Positions 1 through 4,915 of a stretch of 8,764 nt of DNA are shown piece after piece. The notes beneath the pieces are model-generated. The model was given only the letters and a program-made list of their open reading frames with translations. It was not told the origin of the DNA and did not search any database. Both the position numbers and the translations under genes were made by a program. The stretch covers positions 1 to 8,764 of the forward strand of contig DAOVKY010000021.1 in the NCBI GenBank assembly GCA_030631525.1, written 5' to 3'. This DNA is from a bacterium. Lineage in GTDB: Bacteria; JAHJDO01. Numbering within the stretch: position 1 is the stretch's first letter; every line of letters begins with the position of its first letter.

Positions 1-189
1 CGCCTTTCCTAACGACCTGCGAATTTCTATAGCAGCTACACCTGCATGTTCTAAATTCTTGTTAATATATTTACGGATCTGCACATCCTCTGCAATAAGA
101 GACGCATAATCTTTCTTTGCAATCCAACATGACTGTGAGGTTTTTATCCCTCCTAATCTAAACCCTACCGGATGAACCTTTTGTCCCAT
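1..189 (-). CDS. rpsC: Small-subunit ribosomal protein S3 (uS3), N-terminal part only
   Basis: S3 sits in the 30S subunit head, near the mRNA entry channel. Only the first 63 residues are in the window; the gene continues past the left edge. The translation opens with MGQKVHPVGFRLGGIKTSQS, the hallmark S3 start, followed by the helical stretch typical of the N-terminal domain (LIAEDVQIRKYINKNLEHAG). The start is the ATG at 187-189, preceded on the minus strand by AAGGA (198-202) with an 8-base spacer. The gene begins inside the last codons of rplV, overlapping it by 32 bases in another frame, so translation of the two is probably coupled. Its place after rplV is the standard S10-operon order. 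Identity is certain; only the C-terminal part is unseen. Confidence 0.97.
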   Translation of the reverse strand, partial: MGQKVHPVGFRLGGIKTSQSCWIAKKDYASLIAEDVQIRKYINKNLEHAGVAAIEIRRSLGKA

Positions 190-565
190 TCTTTATTTCC
201 TTTTTTACTTCTTCGGTTTTTAATATTTTCTTTTTAACTTTATCCTGCAATACTATATTAATATGACTCGTCCTTTTTCTTATTTTGACTGCACGTCCCA
301 TTGGGGCAGCCCTAAATCTCTTCATAACAGAGCCTATATCAACTGTAATACTGGAAATATATAAATCTTCCTCGTTTATATCCGTTAGCTGCGTAGCGTT
401 TGCTACTGCTGAGCGTAAAACTTTTTCCACAGGAGTAGATGTTCTTGAAACCAGTTTAAGAATATTAAGCGCTTTAGTTACGTCTCTACCTCTAATAAGG
501 TTTACTACATCCCTTAATTTCCTTGGAGATGCATGGATAAATCTCGCTTTTGCTCTTGCATACAT
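158..565 (-). CDS. rplV: Large-subunit ribosomal protein L22 (uL22)
   Basis: L22 binds 23S rRNA and its long beta-hairpin lines the peptide exit tunnel. The 135 residues begin with the typical N-terminus (ARFIHASPRKLRDVVNLIRG). The hairpin and closing strand are visible as MKRFRAAPMGRAVKIRKRTS then HINIVL. Most bacterial L22 proteins are about 110-115 residues; this one carries a lysine-rich C-terminal tail of about 25 residues after the last conserved strand (VKKKILKTEEVKKEIKNG and following). The last ten codons of that tail overlap the start of rpsC. The ATG lies 6 bases after the rpsS stop, and a weak GGGAT-like binding site lies inside the end of rpsS. The tail is probably a lineage feature and not an error, because the whole frame is clean. 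Confidence 0.97.
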   Translation of the reverse strand: MYARAKARFIHASPRKLRDVVNLIRGRDVTKALNILKLVSRTSTPVEKVLRSAVANATQLTDINEEDLYISSITVDIGSVMKRFRAAPMGRAVKIRKRTSHINIVLQDKVKKKILKTEEVKKEIKNGTKGSSGRV

Positions 566-571
566 AATATC

Positions 572-868
572 TTATCCCTTTTTCGCCCCTTTTTCTTCTA
601 CTTTAGATCTTTGTCCGCTATGCGCGCGAAATGTCCGCGTATGGGAAAATTCGCCTAGTTTGTGTCCTACCATATTCTCTGTTATGTACACCGGTATAAA
701 CTTCATCCCATTATGTACACCAATGCTCTGACCAACAAAATCAGGTATAATAGTACAACTACGTGACCATGTTTGAATAATCTTTTTATTGCCGGTTCTT
801 TTAGCTTCTTCCATTTTCTTTACCAGCTTTTGGTCTAAATACGGTCCTTTTTTAATTGATCTGGACAT
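572..868 (-). CDS. rpsS: Small-subunit ribosomal protein S19 (uS19)
   Basis: S19 lies in the 30S head, near S13 and the bridge to the 50S subunit. The 98-residue protein is close to the usual length of about 92. It shows the expected blocks: MSRSIKKGPYLDQKL at the start, TWSRSCTIIPDFVGQSIGVH in the middle, and FIPVYITENMVGHKLGEFSH then TRTFRAHSG near the end. The basic C-terminal tail ends in KKG. The start ATG at 866-868 directly follows the TAA stop of rplB with no spacer (TAAATG), so its ribosome binding site (AGGAA, about 12 bases upstream) is inside the end of rplB. This suggests coupled translation with rplB. Confidence 0.98.
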   Translation of the reverse strand: MSRSIKKGPYLDQKLVKKMEEAKRTGNKKIIQTWSRSCTIIPDFVGQSIGVHNGMKFIPVYITENMVGHKLGEFSHTRTFRAHSGQRSKVEEKGAKKG

Positions 869-1699
869 TTATGTTTTATTCCTATGTTTTATTATATATT
901 TATCCGATTCTTTACGTTTTTTTCTCGTCTTAAATCCCTTAGCAGGCTGTCCCCATTTGGAAACAGGATGTCTCCCTCCCGCGCTCTTTCCCTCTCCTCC
1001 TCCAAGAGGATGATCAACGGGATTCATAGCAACACCCCGTACCTTTGGACGTCTGCCTAACCAGCGTTTTCGCCCCGCCTTACCGCTTGATATGCTTTCA
1101 TGGTCAATATTTCCAACCTGCCCAATAGTAGCCAAGCAATCTAAGAGAATGGCTCTAATCTCTCCTGACGGAAGTTTTACATTTGCATAGTTTCCCTCTT
1201 TTGCCATTAGTTGAGCGCTTGCTCCAGCGCTGCGCGCTAATTGACCACCCTTATTCTTATGTAATTGCACGTTATGAATTAGAGTGCCTGCAGGTATATT
1301 TCTTAAAGGCAAACTATTGCCTGTTTTTATTTCTACCTTTTTCCCGGATATAATTTTGTCACCAACTCTAATTTCCGCCGGAGCGATTATATATTTCTTC
1401 TCACCATCAGGATACTGCGTCAAAGCAATTCTGCTTGTTCTATTTGGGTCATACTCAATTGAAACTATCTTCCCATCTATATCTTTCTTGCTTCTCATAA
1501 AATCAATAATGCGATACTTCCGTTTATGCCCGCCGCCTCTGTGCCGGACAGTAATCTTGCCTCTGACATTGCGTCCGCTCTTTTTATTCAACGACACGGT
1601 CAGACTTTTTTCCGGCTTGCTTTTTGTGATCTCATCAAATGCCGGCAGTATTGCAAACCTTCTGCTTTTAGTTGTTGGTTTATGTTTTTTTAATGCCAT
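869..1699 (-). CDS. rplB: Large-subunit ribosomal protein L2 (uL2)
   Basis: L2 is a primary 23S rRNA binding protein needed for subunit association and close to the peptidyl-transferase centre. The 276 residues match the usual full length. Visible signatures are GRNVRGKITVRHRGGGHKRK near residue 45, the SH3-like core, and the C-terminal GVAMNPVDHPLGGGEG block. That block contains His230, which corresponds to the functionally important His229 of the E. coli protein. The tail is basic (GFKTRKKRK). The ATG at 1697-1699 is preceded by GAGAG about 6 bases upstream, and the gene starts 9 bases after rplW ends. Nothing is missing or disrupted. Confidence 0.98.
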   Translation of the reverse strand: MALKKHKPTTKSRRFAILPAFDEITKSKPEKSLTVSLNKKSGRNVRGKITVRHRGGGHKRKYRIIDFMRSKKDIDGKIVSIEYDPNRTSRIALTQYPDGEKKYIIAPAEIRVGDKIISGKKVEIKTGNSLPLRNIPAGTLIHNVQLHKNKGGQLARSAGASAQLMAKEGNYANVKLPSGEIRAILLDCLATIGQVGNIDHESISSGKAGRKRWLGRRPKVRGVAMNPVDHPLGGGEGKSAGGRHPVSKWGQPAKGFKTRKKRKESDKYIIKHRNKT

Positions 1700-1708
1700 A
1701 ATTGCTCT

Positions 1709-1990
1709 CTAAACAAATTCTATCTTATTGCCTTCCTTAAGTGTTATAACAGCCTTCTTCCAATCCGGCGTTCTTCCTTCAACTTTCCTGACTCTTTTCT
1801 TTTTACCCTGTACTTTTACAGTATTAACCTTCTCTATCTTCACATTAAATATCTTCTCTATTGCGTTTCTGATCTCAATTTTATTTGCGTTACAACCCAC
1901 TTTGAAAACATGTTTGTTATGTTTCTCTCCAAGATCAGTGCCTTTTTCCGTGATCCATGGTCCCTTTATAACTTCGTATATGCTTTTCAT
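1709..1990 (-). CDS. rplW: Large-subunit ribosomal protein L23 (uL23)
   Basis: L23 sits at the peptide tunnel exit and is the docking site for trigger factor and SRP. The 93 residues match the usual bacterial length. The sequence shows VIKGPWITEKGTDLGEKHNK at the N-terminus, the conserved IEIRNAIEKIFNVKIEKVNT core, and the KKRVRKVEGRTPDWKKAVIT loop. The protein ends with the usual acidic-hydrophobic end IEFV. The start ATG overlaps the rplD stop in the four-base ATGA at 1987-1990, the classic arrangement for translational coupling. It is a complete, normal copy in its expected place. Confidence 0.98.
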   Translation of the reverse strand: MKSIYEVIKGPWITEKGTDLGEKHNKHVFKVGCNANKIEIRNAIEKIFNVKIEKVNTVKVQGKKKRVRKVEGRTPDWKKAVITLKEGNKIEFV

Positions 1991-2619
1991 GCCTTATTCA
2001 TCATCCTATTTGAGAAATTAGCAAAGCTGTCTTTATCACTAAATAAAATATTATGCGCCAGAATATCATATGTATTAACATTCGCAGAACTTATAACTCT
2101 TATATTCGGCAAATTTCTCATAGATCTGGCTGTATTCTCATCCATCCTATCTTTTATAACCAAAACCTTTTTATCCTGACAAAATTTAGAAAAAACACTA
2201 GCTGCGTCCTTTGTCTTTCCGCTTTTAATAACAAGATTATCTATCAGCACTATCTGATCATCCTTATACTTAACATTCACTGCAGACCTCAAAGCCAGAT
2301 CCTTCACTTTTTGCGGAAGCGAATAATGAAAGTTTCTCGGCTTCGGACCAAAAGTAACGCCGCCTTTTCTCCATAAAGGAGAGGAATTACTCCCTGCGCG
2401 AGCTCTGCCTGTTCCTTTCTGTTTCCAAGGTTTTGCGCCTCCTCCTCTAACTTCAGCCCTTGTCTTCGTATTAGCAGAACCCTTCCTCTTATTTGCCAGA
2501 TACATTCTTACTGCTTGTTGTATAACCGGTTCATTAACCTTTTTATCAAGAATTTTAGTGTCTACTTTCATTTTGTCAACTTCTTTTTTATTAATATCGT
2601 ATACTTTAATCATAGCCAT
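1987..2619 (-). CDS. rplD: Large-subunit ribosomal protein L4 (uL4)
   Basis: L4 binds domain I of 23S rRNA and sends a loop into the exit tunnel; in E. coli it also represses its own operon. The 210 residues are full length. The tunnel loop is recognisable by RAEVRGGGAKPWKQKGTGRA followed by RAGS, and the GVTFGPKPRNFHY block follows it. I chose the ATG at 2617-2619 over an upstream TTG (2634) because GGAG (2627-2630) sits 7 bases before it, and the protein then begins MAMIKVYDI as in other L4 proteins. A second ATG two codons later (2613) is possible. This is the first ribosomal gene of the cluster in this window: the genes normally just upstream, rplC and rpsJ, are absent, and a HEPN toxin gene ends 58 bases before the start. 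Confidence 0.97.
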   Translation of the reverse strand: MAMIKVYDINKKEVDKMKVDTKILDKKVNEPVIQQAVRMYLANKRKGSANTKTRAEVRGGGAKPWKQKGTGRARAGSNSSPLWRKGGVTFGPKPRNFHYSLPQKVKDLALRSAVNVKYKDDQIVLIDNLVIKSGKTKDAASVFSKFCQDKKVLVIKDRMDENTARSMRNLPNIRVISSANVNTYDILAHNILFSDKDSFANFSNRMMNKA

Positions 2620-2626
2620 TAGTTTT

Positions 2627-2630
2627 CTCC
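2627..2630 (-). promoter_or_regulatory. Ribosome binding site deciding the rplD start
   Basis: The minus strand reads GGAG here, followed by 7 bases and ATG at 2617-2619. This selects that ATG over the in-frame TTG at 2634, which would place the binding site inside the coding region. Confidence 0.7.
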
Positions 2631-2649
2631 ACAAAGGCTTTTAGCTTTA

Positions 2650-2662
2650 ATATTCTGAATAT
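2650..2662. promoter_or_regulatory. 13-base palindrome in the HEPN-rplD gap
   Basis: ATATTC and GAATAT flank a single central base, in the only untranslated gap between the toxin-antitoxin pair and rplD. The dimension is suitable for a dimeric regulator site. The region is very AT-rich, so chance is a strong alternative. A TATATT hexamer overlaps it on the minus strand, but no matching -35 element is visible at 17 bases. Confidence 0.15.
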
Positions 2663-2677
2663 AACTATAAATCATGC

Positions 2678-3022
2678 TTAGTTCTTCTCTTCTTCAATAA
2701 GATCCAGCAATCTGTTTTTCAAAACAGGAATATCCTTTTCAACCGTATCCCAGACCGCATCAAGATCCACACCAAAATAATCGTGTATCAACTTGTCTCT
2801 CATTCCAGCTATATCTTTCCATGGTATCTCAGGATGCCTTTCCATAATATCTTTAGATAATCTCTTTGTAGCTTCACCTATTATCTCTATTTGCCTTATT
2901 ATTCCATCCTGTATAAGATGATTATCCATGAATGTTTCGTATTTTATCCCATGAATATACTCTTCTACCATGGATATGGCGTCTAGCATGTGATTCAAAT
3001 AAACGGAATTATCTTTAATCAC
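2678..3022 (-). CDS. hepT: HEPN-domain RNase toxin, HepT (DUF86) family
   Basis: This is a 114-residue all-helical protein of the HepT/DUF86 type, the toxin half of a type VII toxin-antitoxin pair. Characterised members are ribonucleases. The family motif R-x4-H-x-Y is intact as RDKLIHDYFG, giving Arg75, His80 and Tyr82. Tyr82 corresponds to the tyrosine modified by MntA in the studied Shewanella system. The conserved IRQIEIIGEATKRLS helix is also present (about residues 42-56). The start codon is GTG at 3020-3022, sharing four bases (GTGA) with the mntA stop, so translation is coupled and toxin output should follow antitoxin output. The stop lies 58 bases before rplD. It appears complete and probably active. 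Confidence 0.93.
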   Translation of the reverse strand: MIKDNSVYLNHMLDAISMVEEYIHGIKYETFMDNHLIQDGIIRQIEIIGEATKRLSKDIMERHPEIPWKDIAGMRDKLIHDYFGVDLDAVWDTVEKDIPVLKNRLLDLIEEEKN

Positions 3023-3303
3023 CCGTAAATTACCTCCATCTCTTCCTTTATTCTATTAATTAAATACGGACTAATAGATTTTTCCGTTGACAAATCCACT
3101 TTTACTCCCAAGACTCCATACAACTCTCTCTCTATACTCACAAGTTCAAGAAGGCTTTTTCTCCCTGAAAATTCCACGATAATATCTATATCACTTCCTG
3201 ATTTTTCCTCTTTCCTGACATAAGAACCAAAGATAGCTATTTTCCTCGCCCCTTGATTTTTAAGTTCCTGAGCAATTTTTCTAAAGATTTCTTCTCTATT
3301 CAT
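3019..3303 (-). CDS. mntA: Minimal nucleotidyltransferase antitoxin, MntA family
   Basis: This 94-residue protein is a minimal nucleotidyltransferase. In characterised pairs the enzyme inactivates HepT by transferring AMP to the tyrosine of the HEPN motif. The catalytic signature GSx10DxD is intact (Gly26-Ser27, Asp38, Asp40, within FGSYVRKEEKSGSDIDIIVE). A third acidic residue, Asp70, falls in the expected strand (VKVDLS). No ribosome binding site is seen before its ATG. Instead, the start overlaps the final 8 bases of the upstream 52-codon ORF, which suggests reinitiation. It overlaps the toxin gene by four bases. All key residues are present, so it is likely functional. Confidence 0.93.
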   Translation of the reverse strand: MNREEIFRKIAQELKNQGARKIAIFGSYVRKEEKSGSDIDIIVEFSGRKSLLELVSIERELYGVLGVKVDLSTEKSISPYLINRIKEEMEVIYG

Positions 3304-3454
3304 TGTTCGTATTTCGTATATAGCGTTTCATTTTCGAGATAGAAAATTCAATAATGTTATCGGGTAAGTTTTGCTCGCAATCATCCACAATATAAGGATA
3401 GCAATAACCTTCCTCAAAATCTTCCAATTTTAATGCTAAGTTACCTTGTATCAT
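3296..3454 (-). CDS. Short hypothetical protein, 52 residues, first gene of the mntA-hepT operon
   Basis: This small ORF has an ATG at 3452-3454 preceded by AAGGA with a 7-base spacer, one of the best binding sites in the accessory region, and its stop lies 8 bases inside mntA. The product starts MIQGNLALKLEDFEEGYCYP and is acidic in its first two thirds (DDCEQNLPDNIIE). The last residues, RYIRNTNNE, are encoded by a tandem near-repeat (ATACGAAATACGAAC) of a kind often found between genes. The C-terminus may therefore be a repeat-derived end of a truncated gene. I do not recognise a family. It could be a real third component of the toxin-antitoxin operon, a leader peptide that feeds ribosomes to mntA, or a gene remnant. 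Confidence 0.5.
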   Translation of the reverse strand: MIQGNLALKLEDFEEGYCYPYIVDDCEQNLPDNIIEFSISKMKRYIRNTNNE

Positions 3455-3461
3455 TTAGTTT

Positions 3462-3466
3462 TCCTT
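3462..3466 (-). promoter_or_regulatory. Ribosome binding site of the 52-codon ORF
   Basis: AAGGA on the minus strand, 7 bases before the ATG at 3452-3454. It is the only good binding site in front of the mntA-hepT pair, since mntA has none of its own, so it probably drives entry into the whole three-gene unit. Confidence 0.55.
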
Positions 3467-3499
3467 AAAAAAGATGTCTTTTCCCTTTCTTTCCCTTCC

Positions 3500-3727
3500 T
3501 CAAAAAAACTTCTTTACTGCTATTATAATTCCTCGAAGTCCAGCTACCAAAAATCCAATTCCAACAATACTTATCATAACTCGCTGAAATACAAAGAAAG
3601 CATCACTATACTTTTTATCTGTGCTATGTTTTAAACAAATCTCTGCTATCATCTTACTATTCAAAATAAGATAAATTCCTGCAACGCTTATAACACACAA
3701 GACTATTAATCCCCATATAAAATCCAC
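3500..3727 (-). CDS. Two-helix membrane miniprotein, copy 4 of a tandem family
   Basis: This 75-residue protein has two hydrophobic segments (about residues 3-23 and 47-68) joined by a short polar loop, so it should form a helical hairpin in the inner membrane. The second helix carries the family pattern VGIGFLVAGLRGIII, matching IIGIGAIIGG in copy 2. The first residues, MDFIWGL, align with VDFVWGL of copy 2. The start appears to be GTG. An AAGGAGG lies 15 bases before it, directly against an ATG whose frame runs ATG-GGT-TAA. Copy 2 begins ATG-GGT and reads through, so this copy seems to have lost its original start to an early stop and a small deletion. Function is unknown; immunity to the upstream Rhs tip is one possibility. 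It may be a decaying copy. Confidence 0.65.
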   Translation of the reverse strand: MDFIWGLIVLCVISVAGIYLILNSKMIAEICLKHSTDKKYSDAFFVFQRVMISIVGIGFLVAGLRGIIIAVKKFF

Positions 3728-3756
3728 TTTTCTTTAACCCATCCTCCTTAGTATTT

Positions 3757-3963
3757 TTACTTAAGATTCAAAAACCTAATGATTAATAGAACTCCTCCAA
3801 TAATAAATGTTATGCCTATAAAATAAAAACATATTTTCACAAAAATTTCCGATGATTTTGTATATTTCACACTATACGTTGCAATTTGAAGTGCAAATTG
3901 TTTCCATGTAAATAACAAACACACTCCAATAATCAGCATTACCACTCCTTGGATAACTTTCAT
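3757..3963 (-). CDS. Two-helix membrane miniprotein, copy 3 of a tandem family
   Basis: The 68 residues form two hydrophobic helices (about residues 3-19 and 43-63) joined by a loop rich in Lys, Ser and Tyr (SVKYTKSSEI). The second helix reads FIGITFIIGGVLLIIRFL, aligning with IIGIGAIIGGCILIYKFF of the neighbouring copy. I take the ATG at 3961-3963 as the start; the preceding TTG is also possible because GAGGG is 12 bases before the ATG and 9 before the TTG. It lies 18 bases after copy 2 and is surely co-transcribed. No named family was recognised. Role unknown, with membrane immunity as the context-based suggestion. Confidence 0.75.
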   Translation of the reverse strand: MKVIQGVVMLIIGVCLLFTWKQFALQIATYSVKYTKSSEIFVKICFYFIGITFIIGGVLLIIRFLNLK

Positions 3964-3981
3964 CAATATTTTTCGCCCTCT

Positions 3982-4203
3982 TTACTTAAAAAATTTGTAT
4001 ATCAGAATGCAACCACCTATTATAGCTCCGATACCGATAATTGTTGAGCAAATATGAACAGCAATTTCTTGAGGTTTTCCATATTGCACAGCACCTTTTG
4101 CTATCTGGCTATAAATAACTCTCCATCCTATAACAAAATATATCCCAAATCCTATACCTGCCAAACCCCATACAAAATCCACAATGCTTTTTTTTATACC
4201 CAT
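3982..4203 (-). CDS. Two-helix membrane miniprotein, copy 2 of a tandem family
   Basis: This 73-residue protein begins MGIKKSIVDFVWGLAGIGFG, giving a basic start and then a first helix (about residues 8-26). After a polar loop with the Gln-Tyr-Gly-Lys-Pro-Gln-Glu sequence, a second helix (IGIGAIIGGCILIYKFF) ends the protein. It shows the family pattern most clearly: aromatic-rich helix 1, polar loop of about 20 residues with a Glu before helix 2, and a glycine-rich GIGxIIGG helix 2. The ATG at 4201-4203 has only a weak AAAGAA binding site. It lies 19 bases after copy 1. Function unknown. Confidence 0.78.
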   Translation of the reverse strand: MGIKKSIVDFVWGLAGIGFGIYFVIGWRVIYSQIAKGAVQYGKPQEIAVHICSTIIGIGAIIGGCILIYKFFK

Positions 4204-4222
4204 TTTTAAATTCTTTAATGAA

Positions 4223-4456
4223 CTATTTAGAGATTGTCTTTATAAATTGAAAAACGCTTCCCAATATGAACACAATGCCAATTGTCCAAATAATTATAAA
4301 AAGAATCTTTTCTTGTGAGCCTCTGTATTTCATTTCATAATTCGAAGCCGCTTTTGAAAAAACTTTAGCAATTCCTGTTCTTCCTACAACAAGACAAATC
4401 CCTAATATCAATCCTACCAAACTTTCTACTAGAACAGATACATTATTTTCAAACAT
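4223..4456 (-). CDS. Two-helix membrane miniprotein, copy 1 of a tandem family
   Basis: The 77 residues begin MFENNVSVLVESLVGLILGI, with helix 1 at about residues 8-24, a loop containing ASNYEMKYRGSQEK, and helix 2 (IIWTIGIVFILGSVFQFI). It is the most diverged of the four copies, but keeps the same length, helix spacing and glycine pattern (IGIVFILGS against IGIGAIIGG). The ATG directly follows the TAA stop of the 152-residue membrane protein gene (TAAATG), with GAGG 9 bases upstream, so translation is probably coupled. As the first of the set behind the Rhs gene, it is one candidate immunity gene; this is inference. Confidence 0.75.
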   Translation of the reverse strand: MFENNVSVLVESLVGLILGICLVVGRTGIAKVFSKAASNYEMKYRGSQEKILFIIIWTIGIVFILGSVFQFIKTISK

Positions 4457-4915
4457 TTACGTTTTCCTCTTGCGAAAAAGGTCCTCAGTTTTTTCAACAA
4501 TAACAACTTTATCATTTTTCTTTTTCACATTAGTTAGTATAGCCTCAAACAGTTCTTTATGATTTTTGATGTTACTATCTAATACTGCAAGTTCCTTTAA
4601 AACCTTATGAAACACAATAAACCTTACTATTTTTCCTCTTCTTTTAATTATTTTTATCTTCTCAAAGTCTTCCCAGGAAACTTTAGCCTCATTCTTGTTA
4701 GTTATGAATGTTAGTCCAGTATCGTCTGTCTCGAAGGTAGCTATAAATCTATTTACTATATGCATAAATAGAATATATCCTACCCCTATGATAGGAATCC
4801 ATATGACATATTTCAGATAATCAATTTGCCCAATAGCAAGAAAAATAATTTCCGTTAGGAAAAATCCTAGCAATATTCTTGTTTTTGCCATTATAGAATA
4901 TCTATATTTACTCAT
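4457..4915 (-). CDS. Membrane protein with two helices and a bacterial PH-like (YcxB-type) domain
   Basis: The 152-residue protein has a basic start (MSKYRYSIMAKTR), two close transmembrane helices (about 12-29 and 32-54) and a soluble part of about 95 residues. The soluble part opens with TFETDDTGLTF and contains VSWEDFEKIKII, the beta-strand and W-x-D pattern of YcxB-like PH domains. I chose the ATG at 4913-4915, which overlaps the Rhs stop as ATGA, over an upstream in-frame codon inside the Rhs gene. The strict overlap with a polymorphic-toxin gene is the position where immunity genes are found, and a membrane immunity protein would suit a membrane-active tip. The assignment as immunity protein is inference; the PH-like fold is a moderate-confidence reading. 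Confidence 0.72.
   Translation of the reverse strand: MSKYRYSIMAKTRILLGFFLTEIIFLAIGQIDYLKYVIWIPIIGVGYILFMHIVNRFIATFETDDTGLTFITNKNEAKVSWEDFEKIKIIKRRGKIVRFIVFHKVLKELAVLDSNIKNHKELFEAILTNVKKKNDKVVIVEKTEDLFRKRKT

Noticed and set aside
285..731. Plus-strand open frame of 148 codons across rplV and rpsS
   Set aside because: It is antisense to two highly conserved ribosomal protein genes and has no recognisable protein pattern; it is a frame shadow. The same applies to plus-strand frames at 789-1013, 1284-1712, 1728-2021, 1910-2179, 2053-2376, 3446-3634, 6333-6605 and 8334-8675.
2619..2634. TTG start at 2634 for rplD
   Set aside because: The GGAG binding site would lie inside the coding region and the extra residues (WRKL) are not part of L4 proteins; the ATG at 2617-2619 fits better.
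2640..2677. Remnant of rplC (L3) between hepT and rplD
   Set aside because: All three minus-strand frames of the gap were read and none resembles the C-terminus of L3.
3467..3499. Possible terminator between copy 4 of the membrane family and the 52-codon ORF
   Set aside because: There are A-runs and T-runs, but the only pairing (AAAAGA with TCTTTT) leaves a two-base loop and is not a stable GC-containing hairpin.
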